A stretch of 64,000 nt of DNA, taken from Branchiostoma belcheri (lineage: Eukaryota; Chordata; Leptocardii; Amphioxiformes; Branchiostomatidae). Position numbers and translations under genes: made by a program. Under the pieces are notes generated by a model. The model was not told the DNA's origin. It saw nothing but the letters and a program-made list of their open reading frames with translations, and did not search any database. The first letter of the stretch is position 1; every line of letters begins with the position of its first letter. Positions 27,229 to 40,855 of this stretch are shown one piece after another. The DNA is taken from positions 927,094 through 991,093 of the forward strand of contig NW_017804420.1 of the NCBI RefSeq assembly GCF_001625305.1, given 5' to 3'.

Positions 27229-27597
27229 CAGGGCTCGAAATTCATTTTTGTGAATAGGTGCACCCAACCTAAAAATTAGGTGCACAGAAATTTTTGGGGT
27301 GCACCATATGAAACAAAACCTAACTGCAGGTCTTACTGCTCCTCTTCTGAGCTTGAATCTGAAATGGGAGCAAACTTAAAAATCTTAAACAAGTACTACA
27401 ACAAAGATTTTTTTTTTGATACTTAGAAACCAAGAATATCCGGTATACTATTATACATTTCTAATGCTAAAAATTACTACACAAATATTTGGGTGCACCA
27501 GTGCACCCACAGAAAAAAACATAGGTGCACAACACCAATTTTGGGTGCACTAAGCTATGACTATAAGGTGCACATGCACCCAGTATTTCGAGCCCTG
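27229..27597. mobile_element. 369-bp GGTGCACC MITE, hAT-like ends
   Basis: The left end CAGGGCTCGAAAT and right end ATTTCGAGCCCTG are exact inverted copies. It is flanked by CTATA on both sides (27224-27228 and 27598-27602), which fits a target duplication. Each end carries several copies of GGTGCACC/GGGTGCAC. There is no coding capacity. The CAGGG termini suggest the hAT group, but the short 5-bp duplication is not the usual 8 bp, so the superfamily is uncertain. Confidence 0.8.
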
Positions 27598-28301
27598 CTA
27601 TAGGCTACAGAAAACCATTCCAGAGAAAAAGCGACGTCTCCCCTAGCCTTAACCTTCCAACGTAATTTAGCAAAGAAAAGTTCATAGACCCTGTGGGTTA
27701 CCCACAAGGGAGTGTGAACCCACAGACCCAGAAAATTGGCTGTAATGTTATTGCCTAAAGTTCCCAGGCCACCAGAGGCAGGCCTTCATTGATTCTTAGT
27801 GCTGCTGGTAATTGAAAAAGGTAAAGGTCTAGGAGCAGAGGTTACCTGTCTATTAATAAACCCAAAATGATTGCCACTGACCATATTATATATATTACAG
27901 CTTGCACTCAGTCTGACCTGCATAAAAAAGTATAAGAATAATAAGATTTTAATGATGTAAAAGCAATTTTAGGTTTACTAAAATAAATACATTGTAACTA
28001 TGTGCACAAGCACATACAGTTTGTATAAAGGCCTCTAGTTGAAGATTATTGCTCTTTGGACAATATTAATTTAAGAGGAAGGAAATAAATCAATCAGGCC
28101 TTAGAATCAGGGCACACTCTGACAGTTACCTGCAGAGTTCATTTGTTACACATACTGGGAGGAGCAGTCATCAGTCCATCCTGGTCTCCTGCTGGGCTGG
28201 GGTTAGAAAGGCACTGGTGCAGATGATTGTTTCCTGAAACATCAAATCCTTCTCCAGGACAAACCTTCAAGTCTCTGCCAGACTCAATAGTTTACCCTTT
28301 A

Positions 28302-28506
28302 CCAGGCTTCAGAAGCTGGAAAGAGTCTACTAGAAATTGGCCACATAGACAGATAACATGCCAGGGGAGTTGGTCACCTAAAGGCATATATTTAGCAGCA
28401 TGTACTCCTAAAAAATAGCAGACCAAGTACCTTGCATATATCTGTCTAAAACCTTATCTGTCTATGTGGCCAATTTCTACTCTTTCCAGCTGCTTCTGAA
28501 GCCTGG
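28302..28506. mobile_element. Inverted repeat with ~53-bp arms
   Basis: Arms at 28302-28355 and 28455-28506 are near-perfect reverse complements (left begins CCAGGCTTCAGAAGCTGGAA; right ends TCTGAAGCCTGG) around a 100-bp loop. It is probably a fold-back MITE, although no target duplication or related copy is seen in the window. Confidence 0.7.
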
Positions 28507-28667
28507 TAGAGCCTAACTACAAGTTAACTGGCCAAATATGCGGAATGATTTCCATAGCTCTTGGGGATAGAATTGTCATTTTTTTAGGCTGCCAAACCTC
28601 TGTATGTAAAAGAACCCAACACACTTATCAAGAATAATAGGGGTGGCATGGTATGCTTGGCTATATA

Positions 28668-31600
28668 CACTACCAGGACCGTAAAATTTAACGAACTTTT
28701 CGGTAGCGTGCACACGTACACGGCGAATGCACGATCGTGTGTTCGGCGTGTTTACGTTTGGGGTGGGCGGGATTTTGGGGGCCAGTAGGGCGGGGAATAT
28801 TCAGAATATTCATGTTTCAGGCACCGTGTACACGGAATATTCATGAGAATATTCATGAAACAGCACGATTTACGGCAAAAAAACAACAACGCATCGCCGC
28901 GCCAAGGCAACTGCGCCGCATGCGCAGTGTTTTATTTTGGCAGAGATGACGTAAATACCGTGTAGAATCCTTTCATATGAAGCTAACAACAAAATACAAG
29001 TACCATCCAAAACAACTAGATTGCCCAGTAACACAGTCTACATGATTATTTTGAGCAGGAAGTGCGATTCTGCTTCCTTTCATCGACCATAACTTTGAGC
29101 GAGCGATGATTTACGAAGTCCCTCCCACCGGGCGCACGTTCTCATGAACGTCTCCCGCGCCTTTGATAATACACATTTACTGTACCACGCCTGCGAAGGG
29201 AAGAAAAAGCAGCAGCCGCTTTGGTAGTTTTATTTGTCCGACACTGAAGTTCTGATAATACCTGTATGTGTCTTACCACGTTTACAATTTATGCCAAAGT
29301 CTCAATATCTAAAAAAAATGCATATCAGCCTCCCAAACATCAACAAATCATTCAAAGAAGCAACGAGTCCTTCGCCCACACGGCGTGCACGCGCCGTGCG
29401 CACGGCGTATTTACGGTGAGATACTGAACACAGACAGAGTACGTGCAGTAAATGAGCTTATAGGGCGTGGTTTCGCTTTTATAGCAATAATTTCCCTATC
29501 AGCATTTGTATTCTAAAATTACCATGATACTTGTTTTAAGTTATTTTCATGTATCTGTTGACAATTTGTGGATAATACATGGGATTAGTAGCGCAGCGGC
29601 TACAAGCCGTGGAGCCGAGTTTATTCAGATTCGAGCGCAAACAACTCGTTGGAAGTTGTTGGAAACGACTAGTTGGAAGAAATGATAGTTGCGTGGTGTT
29701 GGAACTTGGAGAATGATTGCTGCAAGGTTGAGAATTAAACAAAAGCCGACAGAAAAACTGGCAGACATTTTGCCACAAAAACGTACGCCACAAAGAAAGA
29801 TCAATGACCGTGCCTAGCGAGTCGAAGTCAGCGGCGTTATAAAAATTTTCTGCAACTGCTATGCTGAAGCTACGATTTGATCATGAGCGCTGTGACAAAA
29901 AAAAATAGCGGGGTTTGACACTGTTTGTTCCTGAATAAAACAGAGCTTGTAGATTACGTGATACGCCTGTGATTTTTACGTCCATGCTTTGGCCAAGTCT
30001 TTTCAGTTTAGGCGTTCACTATTCCCACGGCTGCATGTACTTGATTGACAGGCGGTTCCCTTTGAAAAAGTTGCCGCCGGCAGCCGTCGGCGCCCCAGAG
30101 TCTGTTCGGCCTACGGGCCGAATAATTCAATTATCTGAGCAGCCAATGAGCACTGAGAAAAATGTTTCGTCCATCTTCGCTGTAAAGTCGATCTTCACCG
30201 ACTATAATCGAGGTTCTACGAAGAGTCTCGAAATTTGTCGAGTGTGTACTGCGGTGTTTTCATGCGCTTGTTGCAGACGACAGGATCGCAAGACAGATGA
30301 TTTGTGACATTTCAGAACCGAGAAAGTCTACAAGACACTGATACTGATATTTCTGCATAAAATTAACGAATATTTAATGTACTATGGAAACGTCAGTCCT
30401 TCATTCCGTGAGGCGGAAACAGCAATGTCAGATTATGAACCAATTATTTCCTGTCGTGGATATTCGCCGTGGATATTCGACACATTCTGGACTATGTACT
30501 GTGTGTGCCGCGAGTAATACACAATAGTTCTAGAATTGCAGTGCAGCACCATTCTAGAAGTTTTACAGGGTGAACAGATTTCACTCGATAATACTAGATT
30601 GACACTGAATTCACGCATTCGGCAGGCCCGCAACATGAGAAAAATGTGAGATACCGTAATTTAAAAAAAAAAGTAGAGCTGCCGAAAAATGTTACTTACC
30701 TGCGAAAATAAGCCAGCTCCCACTGAAACGCACTGAAATCACCTCTTTTCACATTTTGGGGGACACTACTTACCTGTAAATTATTGCGTAAGATCCGTCG
30801 GGTGTGTAAACAACATTCATTTTCATTCAACAAAAAATAAGCTGTAGCTGTGATCTGTATAATACTTGAAGTAGCGCCCTAGTACTTTCCTTGTTGATAC
30901 AATCATTCAATCCGAGAACAGGACGTATTAGTTTGTAACATTTTGTAATGTTTCTGAAACACGAAAAAATGCTGGCTAGTTTACTAGTAATTTATTTTCG
31001 CTACTTAGACATGACTGTGCTTTCAATAGTATTAGCAAGGAGGTTCAAGTTTTTGTATGAAACGCCTACCAAAAAGGTAGTTATTAGAAGTCATGGTAGT
31101 ATTACAGACTAACTAATGTTGGGCAACCAAACACATACATAAACGTTGCTTAAACAATTCGTCCTTGTTTCTTGCAACCCCCTATGTTTTACCAAGGAGA
31201 TTTTCGGATGTTGTCGTCATTTTTGTTCGTGATAACAAAGTAACAAAGAAATGAACTGGGTAACGTGACCCGGCGGATTCAAGTTATACAACTTGCGTAT
31301 CTGTCACGGGCCGCCACAGAACGCCGAGAAAAAGCTTTCGAACCGTCGTTTCTGACCAGATTTCTTTTCACAAAATAGAAGAAAGGGGATGTGCATTTGC
31401 ATCAGGGTGACAATGATAATTATTTTTTGTTTGACAATACGCCCGCGTGTTTGACAGTGCATAAGAATAGTGAATAAATTACGGGTTTTCTAAGAGTGGT
31501 GCACTTTAGTGGTAACAACAACAGACATCTGTGTTTAGAATTTGGTCGATTTCGTATATTCTCTTACTAGTTAAGACGAAGATATTTTTTGCCGAAGGTG

Positions 31601-34141
31601 AAGAAAAATCTTCTTTTCTCCTCAAGCGAAGATTGGAAGACAGACTTCGATTCTCAAATACTGTACATGGTCGATATTACAATACACATTTCTGTCTGGC
31701 ACTGTCTGTCCCTAGCTTAGCTCTGCATGAAAAATATAACAAAAACCTGTTACAGATATGCATCAAATGTGGAGTCCAAATCGGATTTTTTTTACCACGG
31801 AGGTTACAAAAAGTTCCACGTGTTTTCCTTGTTTTCACAATTACTTAGTAAAATAAAATAGCAGTGAAGAAAGATATTTTCCTATAAAAATACCTGCGTG
31901 AGAACAAAATGCATGTTCTTTAGAGTATCATTTCTTAGTTACTTGTGTCCAGAAGGCTACTACGGCACGTAGTACCAAGGTCCTTGCTAGTACATGTACT
32001 TGCCTCTGTTAATATTCGTAATGCTATGTTCCCTTTTCTTTGTACAGGCACACGGACACCGATCGTCTGAGCAAGTAATTGGTCAGAGGAAAGCTAGCCT
32101 TGCGGGGGAGATCTCTTTTTACCTCCTTGGACTTGCCAATATAGAATTGTTTTGGCCAATATGTGTTCTGGTTTTTGTTCCGTTTTGACTTACTGTTTGC
32201 TAGCTTGATACTCTGGGAATTATAATTTTACTAACGTGGGGATTCACACATGTTAACAGAATTCAATCAACAAAGCGAAATATCAAACAGTTCAGTCTCA
32301 ACACTATGTTACTGGGAACAAGAAGGTACAACCTTAGAGTTAGGACCATGGAGGTAGAAGAGATCTACCTCCATGTTAGGACAAACTATGATCGCTCCAA
32401 AAACTATATTGATAAAAACTCTCGGAAGAGTCGGAACGAGTCGGCATGCGCATGCAGTATTCTCCCTCGTGCAGTTTTAGTCTCTAAGCACCTGTATGTA
32501 TAAAAGAAAACATACAAAAAGTTAATAACCTGTCAGAAATATATCTTATATAAAAATGGGGGGTTGTGACCCCGAGACTTTTCCAACAAAATCTGTTATA
32601 TTCAGTGAGAGCTGTCGACGATACAAAAGAAAACATGACGCGCAACGGACTCGTACACCTGGTTTTGAAACGACCGTTGCGTCTCCGACTATCAGACACA
32701 CCATATTCATTCTTGCTATAAATTAGTACTAGTATAATCTGCACCAGGAGGTTTAAACCTTGATCTGAATGATTAAAAAATATCCGCAGCTTTTCGTAGG
32801 TTACACATACTGACAGAAAGTAGACGTGTTCAAAATCCATTTAAAGTGCAGTAGAAAATGAATCAAAGCTCCTTGTGTTTAAATTATAACCTGCTTTTTT
32901 TATGTTTGTTTTTGTTACCAAATCGTATTCCGCATCTAATAGCGGCCGCCGTAGAATAAAATAGAAGCCCTGAAACATTTTATTGACAGCGTAATTTCCT
33001 GTATACCGACAACCTCCTTGGTAAAACAGAATTGCCGGCCACAACTTGGCACGCGTGTAGCGAAAGTTGTACCGACTTCTTTGATCTGAAACCCGAACCG
33101 CCCCTTTCGGCGGTTGCGTCGGAGTAAATCAATCAATTTTGACAGGACTGGCCATGGGGCGCCGTGATGTCCTGGGAGAAATGTTCTACTACGACTTGTA
33201 CGAGATGTGTGTGAATTTTGACTTTCAATGTCAGGATTACTACTCCATTCCTACAAGAACTCATTTTTGAAAACCACTGTTTTATTTAAAGCGATTTGGC
33301 GGATGCAATAACTCATGAGGTGTTTATTCAATACTTGATTGATATAATATGGAAAAAAATACCCGTGGTCTTTCCTCCCCGTAAGCACATATTCAGCCCC
33401 GTGCCGAACAAAACACTGGCTTTTCGTTTTTGTGTTGTTTATTCGATCAGTAAGATCGCGCCGCCTCGTGGCCGGCCGGCCGCATCAATGAGGTTTCTGC
33501 TGGCCGTGTAAACGTCATGTGTCGACCGGTTTACTAGTATATCATTCTCGCCGGGCTTTGGAAAAAATTTTTGACCCGGGGGGAAGGACATAGGAAATCT
33601 TTTAACCACTAATCCTCACCGCTAAATATCGTACAAATTGCACACAGCTCTATTATAGAGCATTGCGCAATCCATTTCGGCAGCGCCGGCGGGAAACACA
33701 TGGCGACGCAGAAGAAATCGGCAAATTATTACGCTGTGTTTGCGGGATAAATGCCGGCACACGAACTTTAATTATTATCTTCAAAGAATTACGACAGTTC
33801 CTATACGAAAATGGCTGGCCCAAAATGTAAACGAAGGGCAACTTTCGCCCGCAGCTGACTTATTTTGACCGGTAGTTATAGGATTCTACGTAATGGACAC
33901 ACAATATTACGACATTGCGCGCTGACGTGACCGGTATACAACTGTCGTAAAATCAAACGTAATTATTTCTCTACCGTGCAGACCAGCGGCCCATTATCGG
34001 TATCCCCAGTGATAATGAGCTGACTCCCCGCTGACCTGGACTCCGCCCCAAATGTGCACACGCCGTGCGTACGAACGTGTACACGCCGTGCGTTTGTTTG
34101 TGTAACAGCGTAAATCGTTAAATTTTACGGTCCTGGTAGTG
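28668..34141 (+). mobile_element. 5.47-kb non-autonomous TIR transposon, copy A
   Basis: This starts CACTACCAGGACCGTAAAAT and ends with the reverse complement (TACGGTCCTGGTAGTG), with TIRs of about 26 bp. TA flanks both sides (28666-28667 and 34142-34143). TA flanks fit Tc1/mariner-type insertion; a CACTA start with many subterminal motifs fits EnSpm/CACTA, so the superfamily is open. Subterminal DNA is rich in ACGCCGTGCG and its variants on both ends. ORFs inside are short, are not kept open in the second copy, and show no DDE transposase, so it is non-coding cargo or a deletion derivative. The central part is GC-mixed and could include captured host DNA. Confidence 0.85.
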
Positions 34142-34143
34142 TA

Positions 34144-35172
34144 CTTGAACTAGTCCATACAGAGTTGTTTGCGCTCGAATCTGAATGAACTATAAACTCG
34201 GCTCCACGGCCGAGACAGCGTGTAGCCGCTGTGCTAATAACCCCGTGTATTATCTACACATTGTTAACAGATACATGAAAATAAGATAAAATAAGTATCA
34301 TTGTAATTTTAGAATACAAATGCTAATAGGGAATTATTGCTATAAAAGCGAAACCACGCCCTATAAGCTCATTTACTGTACGTACTGTGTCTGTGTTCAG
34401 TATCTCACCGTAAATACGCCGTGCGCACGGAGTGTGCACGCCGTGTGGGCGAAGTACTCATTGCTTCTTTGAATGATTAATTTATGTTTGTGAGGCTGAT
34501 ACGCATTTTTTAGATATTGAGACTTTGAAAATGCGAATGGCATAAATTGTAAACGTGGTAAGACACATACAGGTATTATCAGAACTTCAGTGTCAGACCA
34601 TGACAAATACAACTACCAAAGCGGCTTCTGCTTTTTCTCCCAGGACCCTCCGCAGGCGTGGTACAGTAAATGTGTATTACTAATATCAAAGGCGCGGGAG
34701 ACGTTCATGAGAACGTGCGCCCGGTGGGAGGGACTTCGCAAACCAGCGCTCGCTCAAAGTTATGGTCGATGAAAGGAAGCAGAATCGCACTTTCTGCTCA
34801 AAATAATCATGTAGACTGTGTTAGTTGTTTTGGATGGTACTTGCATTTTGTTGTTAGGTTCATGTGAAAGGATTCTACGCGGTATTTACGTCATCTCTGC
34901 CAAAATAAAACACTGCGCATGCGGCGCAGATGCCTTGGCGCGGCGATGCGTTGTTGTTTTTTTGCCGTAAATCGGGCTGTTTCATGAATATTCTCATGAA
35001 TATTCCGTGTACACGGTGCCTGAAACATGAATATTTTGAATATTCCCCGCCCTACTGGCCCCCAAAATCCCGCCCACCCCAAACGTAAACACGCCGAACA
35101 CACGATCGTGCATTCGCCGTGTACGTGTGCACGCTACCGAAAAGTTCGTTAAATTTTACGGTCCTGGTAGTG
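34144..35172 (-). mobile_element. Inverted 5' kilobase of transposon copy B
   Basis: This segment is the reverse complement of about 28668-29670 in copy A and ends with the same TIR reading outward (CCTGGTAGTG, then TA). It lies between the 3' end of copy A and the body of copy B, so copy B has its first kilobase turned around. The left inversion joint carries ACTAGT, which also sits at the matching place in copy A (near 29668), suggesting short homology at the breakpoint. Confidence 0.85.
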
Positions 35173-38100
35173 TAGTTGGAAGAAATGATAGTTGCGTGGT
35201 GTTGGAACTTGGAGTATGATTGCTGCAAGGTTGAGAATTAAACAAAAGCCGGCAGAAAAACTGGCCGACATTTTGCCAGAAACACGTACGCCACAAAGAA
35301 AGGTCAATGACCGTGCCTAGCGAGTCGAACTCGAAGTCGGCGGCGTTAAGAATTTTCTGCACCTGCTATACTGAAGCTACGATTTGATCATGAGCGCTGT
35401 GACAAAATTAAAAAAAAAATAGCGGGGTTTGATTTTGACACTGTTTGTTCCTGAATAAAACAGAGCTTGTAGATTACGTGATACGCCTGTGATTTTTACG
35501 TCCATGCTTTGGTCAAGTCTCTTCAGTTTAGGCGTTCACTATTCCCACGGCTGCACGTACTTGATTGACAGGCGGTTCCCTTTGAAAAAGTTGCCGTCGG
35601 CGCCCCAGAGTCTGTTCGGCCTACGGGCGAATAATTCAATTATCTGAGCAGCCAATGAGCACTGAGAAAAATGTTTCGTCCATCTTCGCTGTAAAGTCGA
35701 TCTTCACCGACTATAATCGAGGTTCTACGAAGAATCCCGAAATTTGTCGAGTGTATACTGCGGTGTTTTCAGGCGCTTGTTGCAGACGACAGGATCGCAA
35801 GACAGATGATTTGTGACATTTCAGAACGGAGAAAAATCTACAAGACACTGATATTTCTGCATAAAATTAACGAATATTTAATGTACTATGGAAACGTCAG
35901 TCCTTCATTCCGTGAGGCTGAAACAGCAATGTCAGACTATTATGAACCAATTATTTCCTGTCGTGGATATTCGCCGTGGATATTCGACACATTCTGGACT
36001 GTGTACTATGTGTGCCGCGAGTAAAACTTTCAAGCGAATACACAATACAGTACTTCTAGAATTGCAGTGCAGCACCATTCTAGAAGTTTTACAGGGTGAA
36101 CAGATTTCACTCGATAATACTAGCTTGACACTGAATTCACGCTTGCGGCCGCGGCCCGCAACATGTGAGATACCGTAATTTTAAAAAAGTAGAGCTGCCG
36201 AAAAATGTTACTTACCTGTGAAAACAAGCCAGCTCCCACTGAAATCACCTCTTTTCACATTTTGGGGGACACTACTTACCTGTAAATTATTGCGTAAGAT
36301 CCGTCGGGTGTGTAAACAACACTCATTTTCATTCAACAAAAAATGAGCTGTAGCTGTGATCTGTCCAATACTTGAAGTAGCGCCTTAGTATTTTCCTTCT
36401 TGATACAATCATTCAATCCGAGAACAGGAGGTATTAGTTTGTAACATTTTGTAATGTTTCTGAAACACGAAAAAATGCTGACTAGTTTACTAGTAATTTA
36501 TTTTTGCTACTTATACATGACTGTGCTTTCAATAGTGTACTAGCAAGGAGGTTCAAGTTTTTGTATGAAACGCCTACCAAATAAGCAGTTATTAGACTAA
36601 CTAATGTTGGGCAACCAAACACATACATAAACGTTGCTTAAATAATTCGTCCTTGTTTCTTGCAACCCCCTATGTTTTACCAAGGAGATTTTCGGATGTT
36701 GTCGTCATTTTTATTCGTGATAACAAAGTAACAAAGAAATGAACTGGGCAACGTGACCCCGGGCGGATTCAAGTTATACAACTTGCGTATCCGTCACGGG
36801 TACAGTACGCCGAGAAAAATCTTTCAAACCGTCGTTTCTGACCAGATTTCTTTTCACAAAATAGAAGAAAGGGGGTGTGCATTTGCATCTGGGCGACAAT
36901 GATAATTATTTTTTGTTTGACAATACGCCCGCGTGTTTGACAGTGCATAAGAATAGTGAATAAATTACGGGTTTTCTAAGAGTGGTGCACTTTAGTGGTA
37001 ACAACAACAGACATCTCAGTTCTGTGTTTAGAATTTGGTCGATTTCGTATATTCTCTTACTAGTTCAGACGAAGATATTTTTGGCGAAGGTGAAGAAAAA
37101 TCTTCTTTTCTCTTCAAGCGAAGATTGGAAGACAGATTTCGATTCTCAAATATCTATAACATGGTCGATATTACAATACACATTTCTGTCTGGCACTGTG
37201 TGTCTGTCCCATGAAAAATATAACAAAAAGCTGTTACAGGTATGCATCAAATGTGGAGTCCAAATCGGATTTTTTCACCACGGAGGTTACAAAAAGTTCC
37301 ACGTGTTTTCCTTGTTTTCACAATTACTTAGTAAAATAAGCAGTGAAGAAAGATATTTTCCTATAAAAAATACCTGCGTGAGAACAAAATGCATGTTCTT
37401 TAGAGTATCATTTCTTAGTTACTTGTGTCCAAAAGGCTACTACGACATGTAGTGCCAAAGTCCTTGCTAGTTCTTGCCTCTGTTAGTATTCGTAATGCTA
37501 TGTTCCCTTTTCTTTGTACAGGCACACGGACACCGATCGTCTGAGCAAGTAATTGGTCGGAGGAAAGCTATCCATGCCATTAGGCCTTGCGGGGGAGATC
37601 TCTTTTTACCTCCTTGGTCTTGCCAATATAGAATTGTTTTGGCCAATATCTGTTCTGGTTTTTGTTCCGTTTTGACTTACTGTTTGCTAGCTTGATACTC
37701 TGGGAATTATAATTTTACTAACGTGGGGAGTCACACATGTCAACAGAATTCAATCAACAAAGCGAAATATCAAACAGTTCAGTCTCAACACTATATGTTA
37801 CTGGGAACAAGAAGGTGCAACCTTAATCTAGAGTTAGGACCATGGAGGTAGAAGAGATCTACCTCCATGTTAATAGGACAAACTATGATCGCTCCAAAAC
37901 CATATTGATAAAAACTATTGGACGAACAAGTCGGCATGCGCATGCAGTATTCTCCCTCGTGCAGTTTTAGTCTAAGCACCTGTATGTATAAAAGAGAAAA
38001 TACAAAAAGTCAATAACCTGTCAAAAATATATCTTATATAAAAATGGGGGGTTGTGACCCCGAGACTTTTCCAACAAGTTCTGTTATATTCAGTGAGAAC

Positions 38101-39636
38101 TGTCGACGATACAAAAGAAAACATGACACGCAACGGACTCATGCACCTGGTTTTGAAACGATCTTTGCGTCTCCGACTATCAGAAACACCATATTCATTC
38201 TTGCTTTATAATACATGTACTAGTATAATCTGCACAAGGAGGTTTACACCTTGATCTGAATGATTAAAAAATATCCGCAGCTTTTCGTAGGTTACACACA
38301 CTGACAGAAAGTAGACGTGTTCAAAATCCATTTAAACTGCAGTAGAAAATTAATCAAAACGCCTTGGGTTTAAATCTTTGAATTATAACCTGCTTGTTTT
38401 ATGTTTGTTTTTGTTACCAAATCGTATTCCGTATCTAATAGCGGCCGCCGTAGAATAAAATAGAAGACTTGAAACATTTTATTGGCAGCGTAATTTCCTG
38501 TATACCGACAACCTCCTTGGTAAATCAGAATTGCCGGCCACAACTTGGCACGCGTGTAGCGAAAGTTGTACCGCCCGTCTTTGATCTGAAACTCGAACCG
38601 CCCCTCTCGGCTGTTGCGTCGGAGTTCATCAATCAATTTGGACAGGTCTGGCCATGTGGCGCCGTGATGTCCTGGGAGAAATGTTCTACTACGACTTTGT
38701 ACGAGATGTGTGAATTTTGACTTTCAATGTCAGGATTACTACTCCATTCCTACAAGAACTCATTTTTGAAAACCACTGTTTTATTTAAAGCGATTTGGCG
38801 GATGCAATAACACATGAGGTGTTTATTCAATACTTGATTGATATAATATGGAAAAAAATACCCGTGGTCTTTCCTCCCCGTAAGCACATATTCAGCCCCG
38901 TGCCGAACAAAACACTGGCTTTTCGTTTTTGTATTGTTTATTCGATCAGTAAGCTCGCGCCGCCTCGTGGCCGGCCGGCCGGCCGCATCAATGAGGTTTC
39001 TGCTGGCCGTGTAAACGTCATCTCTCGACCAGTTTACTTGTATATCATTCTCGCCGGGCTTTGGAAAAAATCTTGACCCGGGGGGAAGGACCTAGGAAAT
39101 CTTTTAACCACTAATCCTCACCGCTAAATATCGTACAAATTGTACACAAATTGAGCATTACGCAATCCGTTTCGGCAGCGCCGGCGGGGAGCACATGGCG
39201 ACACTGAAGAAATCGGCAAATTATTACGCTGTGTTTGCGGGATAAATGCCGGCACACGAACTTTAATTATTATCTTCAAAGAATTACGACAGTTCCTATA
39301 CGAAAATGGCTGGCCCAAAATGTAAACGAAGGGCAACTTTCGCCCGCAGCTGACTTATTTTGACCGGTAGTTATAGGATTCTACGTAATGGACACACAAT
39401 ATTACGACATTGCGCGCTGACGTGACCGGTATACAACTGTCGTAAAATCAAACGTAATTATTTCTCTACCGTGCAGACCAGCGGCCCATTATCGGTATCC
39501 CCAGTGATAATGAGCTGACTCCCCGCTGACCTGGACTCCGCCCCAAATGTGCACACGCCGTGCGTACGAACGTGTACACGCCGTGCGTTTGTTTGTGTTA
39601 ACAGCGTAAATCGTAAATTTTACGGTCCTGGTAGTG
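35173..39636 (+). mobile_element. Body and 3' end of transposon copy B
   Basis: This is colinear with copy A from about 29671 to its 3' end, differing by scattered substitutions and small indels. It ends in the same TIR (TACGGTCCTGGTAGTG), followed by TA at 39637. The stretch 39216-39598 is identical by eye to 33721-34103 in copy A, while DNA just before that differs at roughly one base in ten. There is no transposase; the longest frame (about 156 codons near 37.0-37.5 kb) is broken in copy A, so it is not under coding constraint. Confidence 0.85.
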
Positions 39637-40562
39637 TATGTGAGCTTTGGTAAAGCCACAGTGCACTATGCTATCTATAAGTATAAAAGAATCACCACGC
39701 TTTGTCTCAATGCTCCAAGTTTATCTGCTTTCCATTTATCTTAAAAGTTACATCTACAGTTCATCTATGTTTTTCACTGCTTACTAGCTGTACACACACA
39801 GTACCATTATACTGAAGTCAGCACTAGGAGCTGATAGATATTAATCACAAGCAACTCTTCAACCTCCCCTTACTGACCCCTGGAGCAAGTTTCAATGGAC
39901 CCAACAGAGCACAGCAGATGCCATCTGCTCCTCAAGTACTGAGGTAATAGGAGGCTCATTTAGTGGTTTATGAAGACCAGTAAATCCTCCATCAAGTAAT
40001 GACTAATGGTAAAGAATATTTTTGTGTAGGACTGTAGTTACTACATTTACTACTAAATGGTGGGAGGGAGGATTTTTTTATTGTAACAAGGAATCAAATT
40101 TTTGAAGAATTAATTTTTCTTAATTCAAATTAAAAGACTAAAGGCATCAAGGACAAAGTAACATTGCAGTTAATGTCTACTATATAACGTCTTTTAAAAT
40201 CTTCACATAAGTCATTAAATTTGAGAAACTCAAGTAAGAAGAAGTAAGATAAAAGGCGGTATAATGCAGTGTGTGGCTATTTCAGGCGGAGTTTAATTTG
40301 TGCCTTTGAAAATGATTTTTCTTGTTCTCCTGAAGTTGAACTAAAAACCTTTTCTGCAGTTCCCGATACCTCCTTCCAGGCCTCCCCCCTGCAGAAGTTA
40401 TGAGGTGTAAAAATGGTGTCTGCTATAAAGTTAATTGGCTGTCTGCACAGTGACTACAGTTGGGAGCTGGGTTAGCCACAGGCCCTTTTACACGGCTGGC
40501 TGGCTGTCTCCTCCCAAAGGTCACCCTCAAGATAGGAGTCAAGGTCAGAGAAGGTCGCTGTC

Positions 40563-40855
40563 GATCAGGATTTAGAATGTACGTCGTACATCATACATGT
40601 AGTAGAAGTATGGCTACTGTATCTACATGTAGTAGAAAATGGTATCTCTTGTGAGCTTCAATTTAATTTCAGTCAAGGTCTTTCAAATTTTTATATTTAT
40701 ACTTTCAAGATCAAGATTAAGAATCTACGTCGTACATCATACATGTAGTAGAAGTATGGCCACAGAAAGTACCAAAAAAACAAAATAGGTATCTCTTGTG
40801 AGCTTCAATTTATTCAAGGTTTTTTCAAATGTACTTTCAAGATGAAATATTAGAA
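40563..40855. repeat. ~146-bp tandem duplication
   Basis: GATCAGGATTTAGAAT followed by ACGTCGTACATCATACATGT begins at 40563 and, slightly altered, at about 40709. Both units go on through GTATCTCTTGTGAGCTTC and TACTTTCAAGAT. Small indels separate the copies. Confidence 0.85.

Larger units (their letters stand above)
12713..28667 (+). other. Intron 1, 5' half
   Basis: This begins with the consensus donor GTAAGT. No exon was recognised. It contains GC-richer blocks at 13030-13800 and 17560-18480, MITEs near 19.6, 22.6 and 27.2 kb, and tandem repeats near 15.2 and 21.2 kb. Otherwise it is AT-rich DNA. Short ORFs such as those near 16.8-17.1 and 18.2-18.5 kb match nothing I know. Other stretches show no structure that I can see. 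Confidence 0.6.

Noticed and set aside
29581-29640. tRNA-like A box (TAGCGCAGCGGCTA) and B box (GATTCGAGC) spacing
   Set aside because: The spacing is near that of a tRNA-derived SINE promoter, but no cloverleaf with paired acceptor and anticodon stems can be drawn, and it lies within the TIR transposon; the inverted copy does not keep the motifs well.
33296-33511. Open frame conserved between both transposon copies (also 38795-39076)
   Set aside because: The two copies are similar as DNA, so a shared frame is expected. No known domain, and the frames end differently.
36982-37452. 156-codon open frame in transposon copy B
   Set aside because: The equivalent frame in copy A (31531-31848) is shorter and diverges by shifts, so it is not kept as protein. 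No transposase motif is present.
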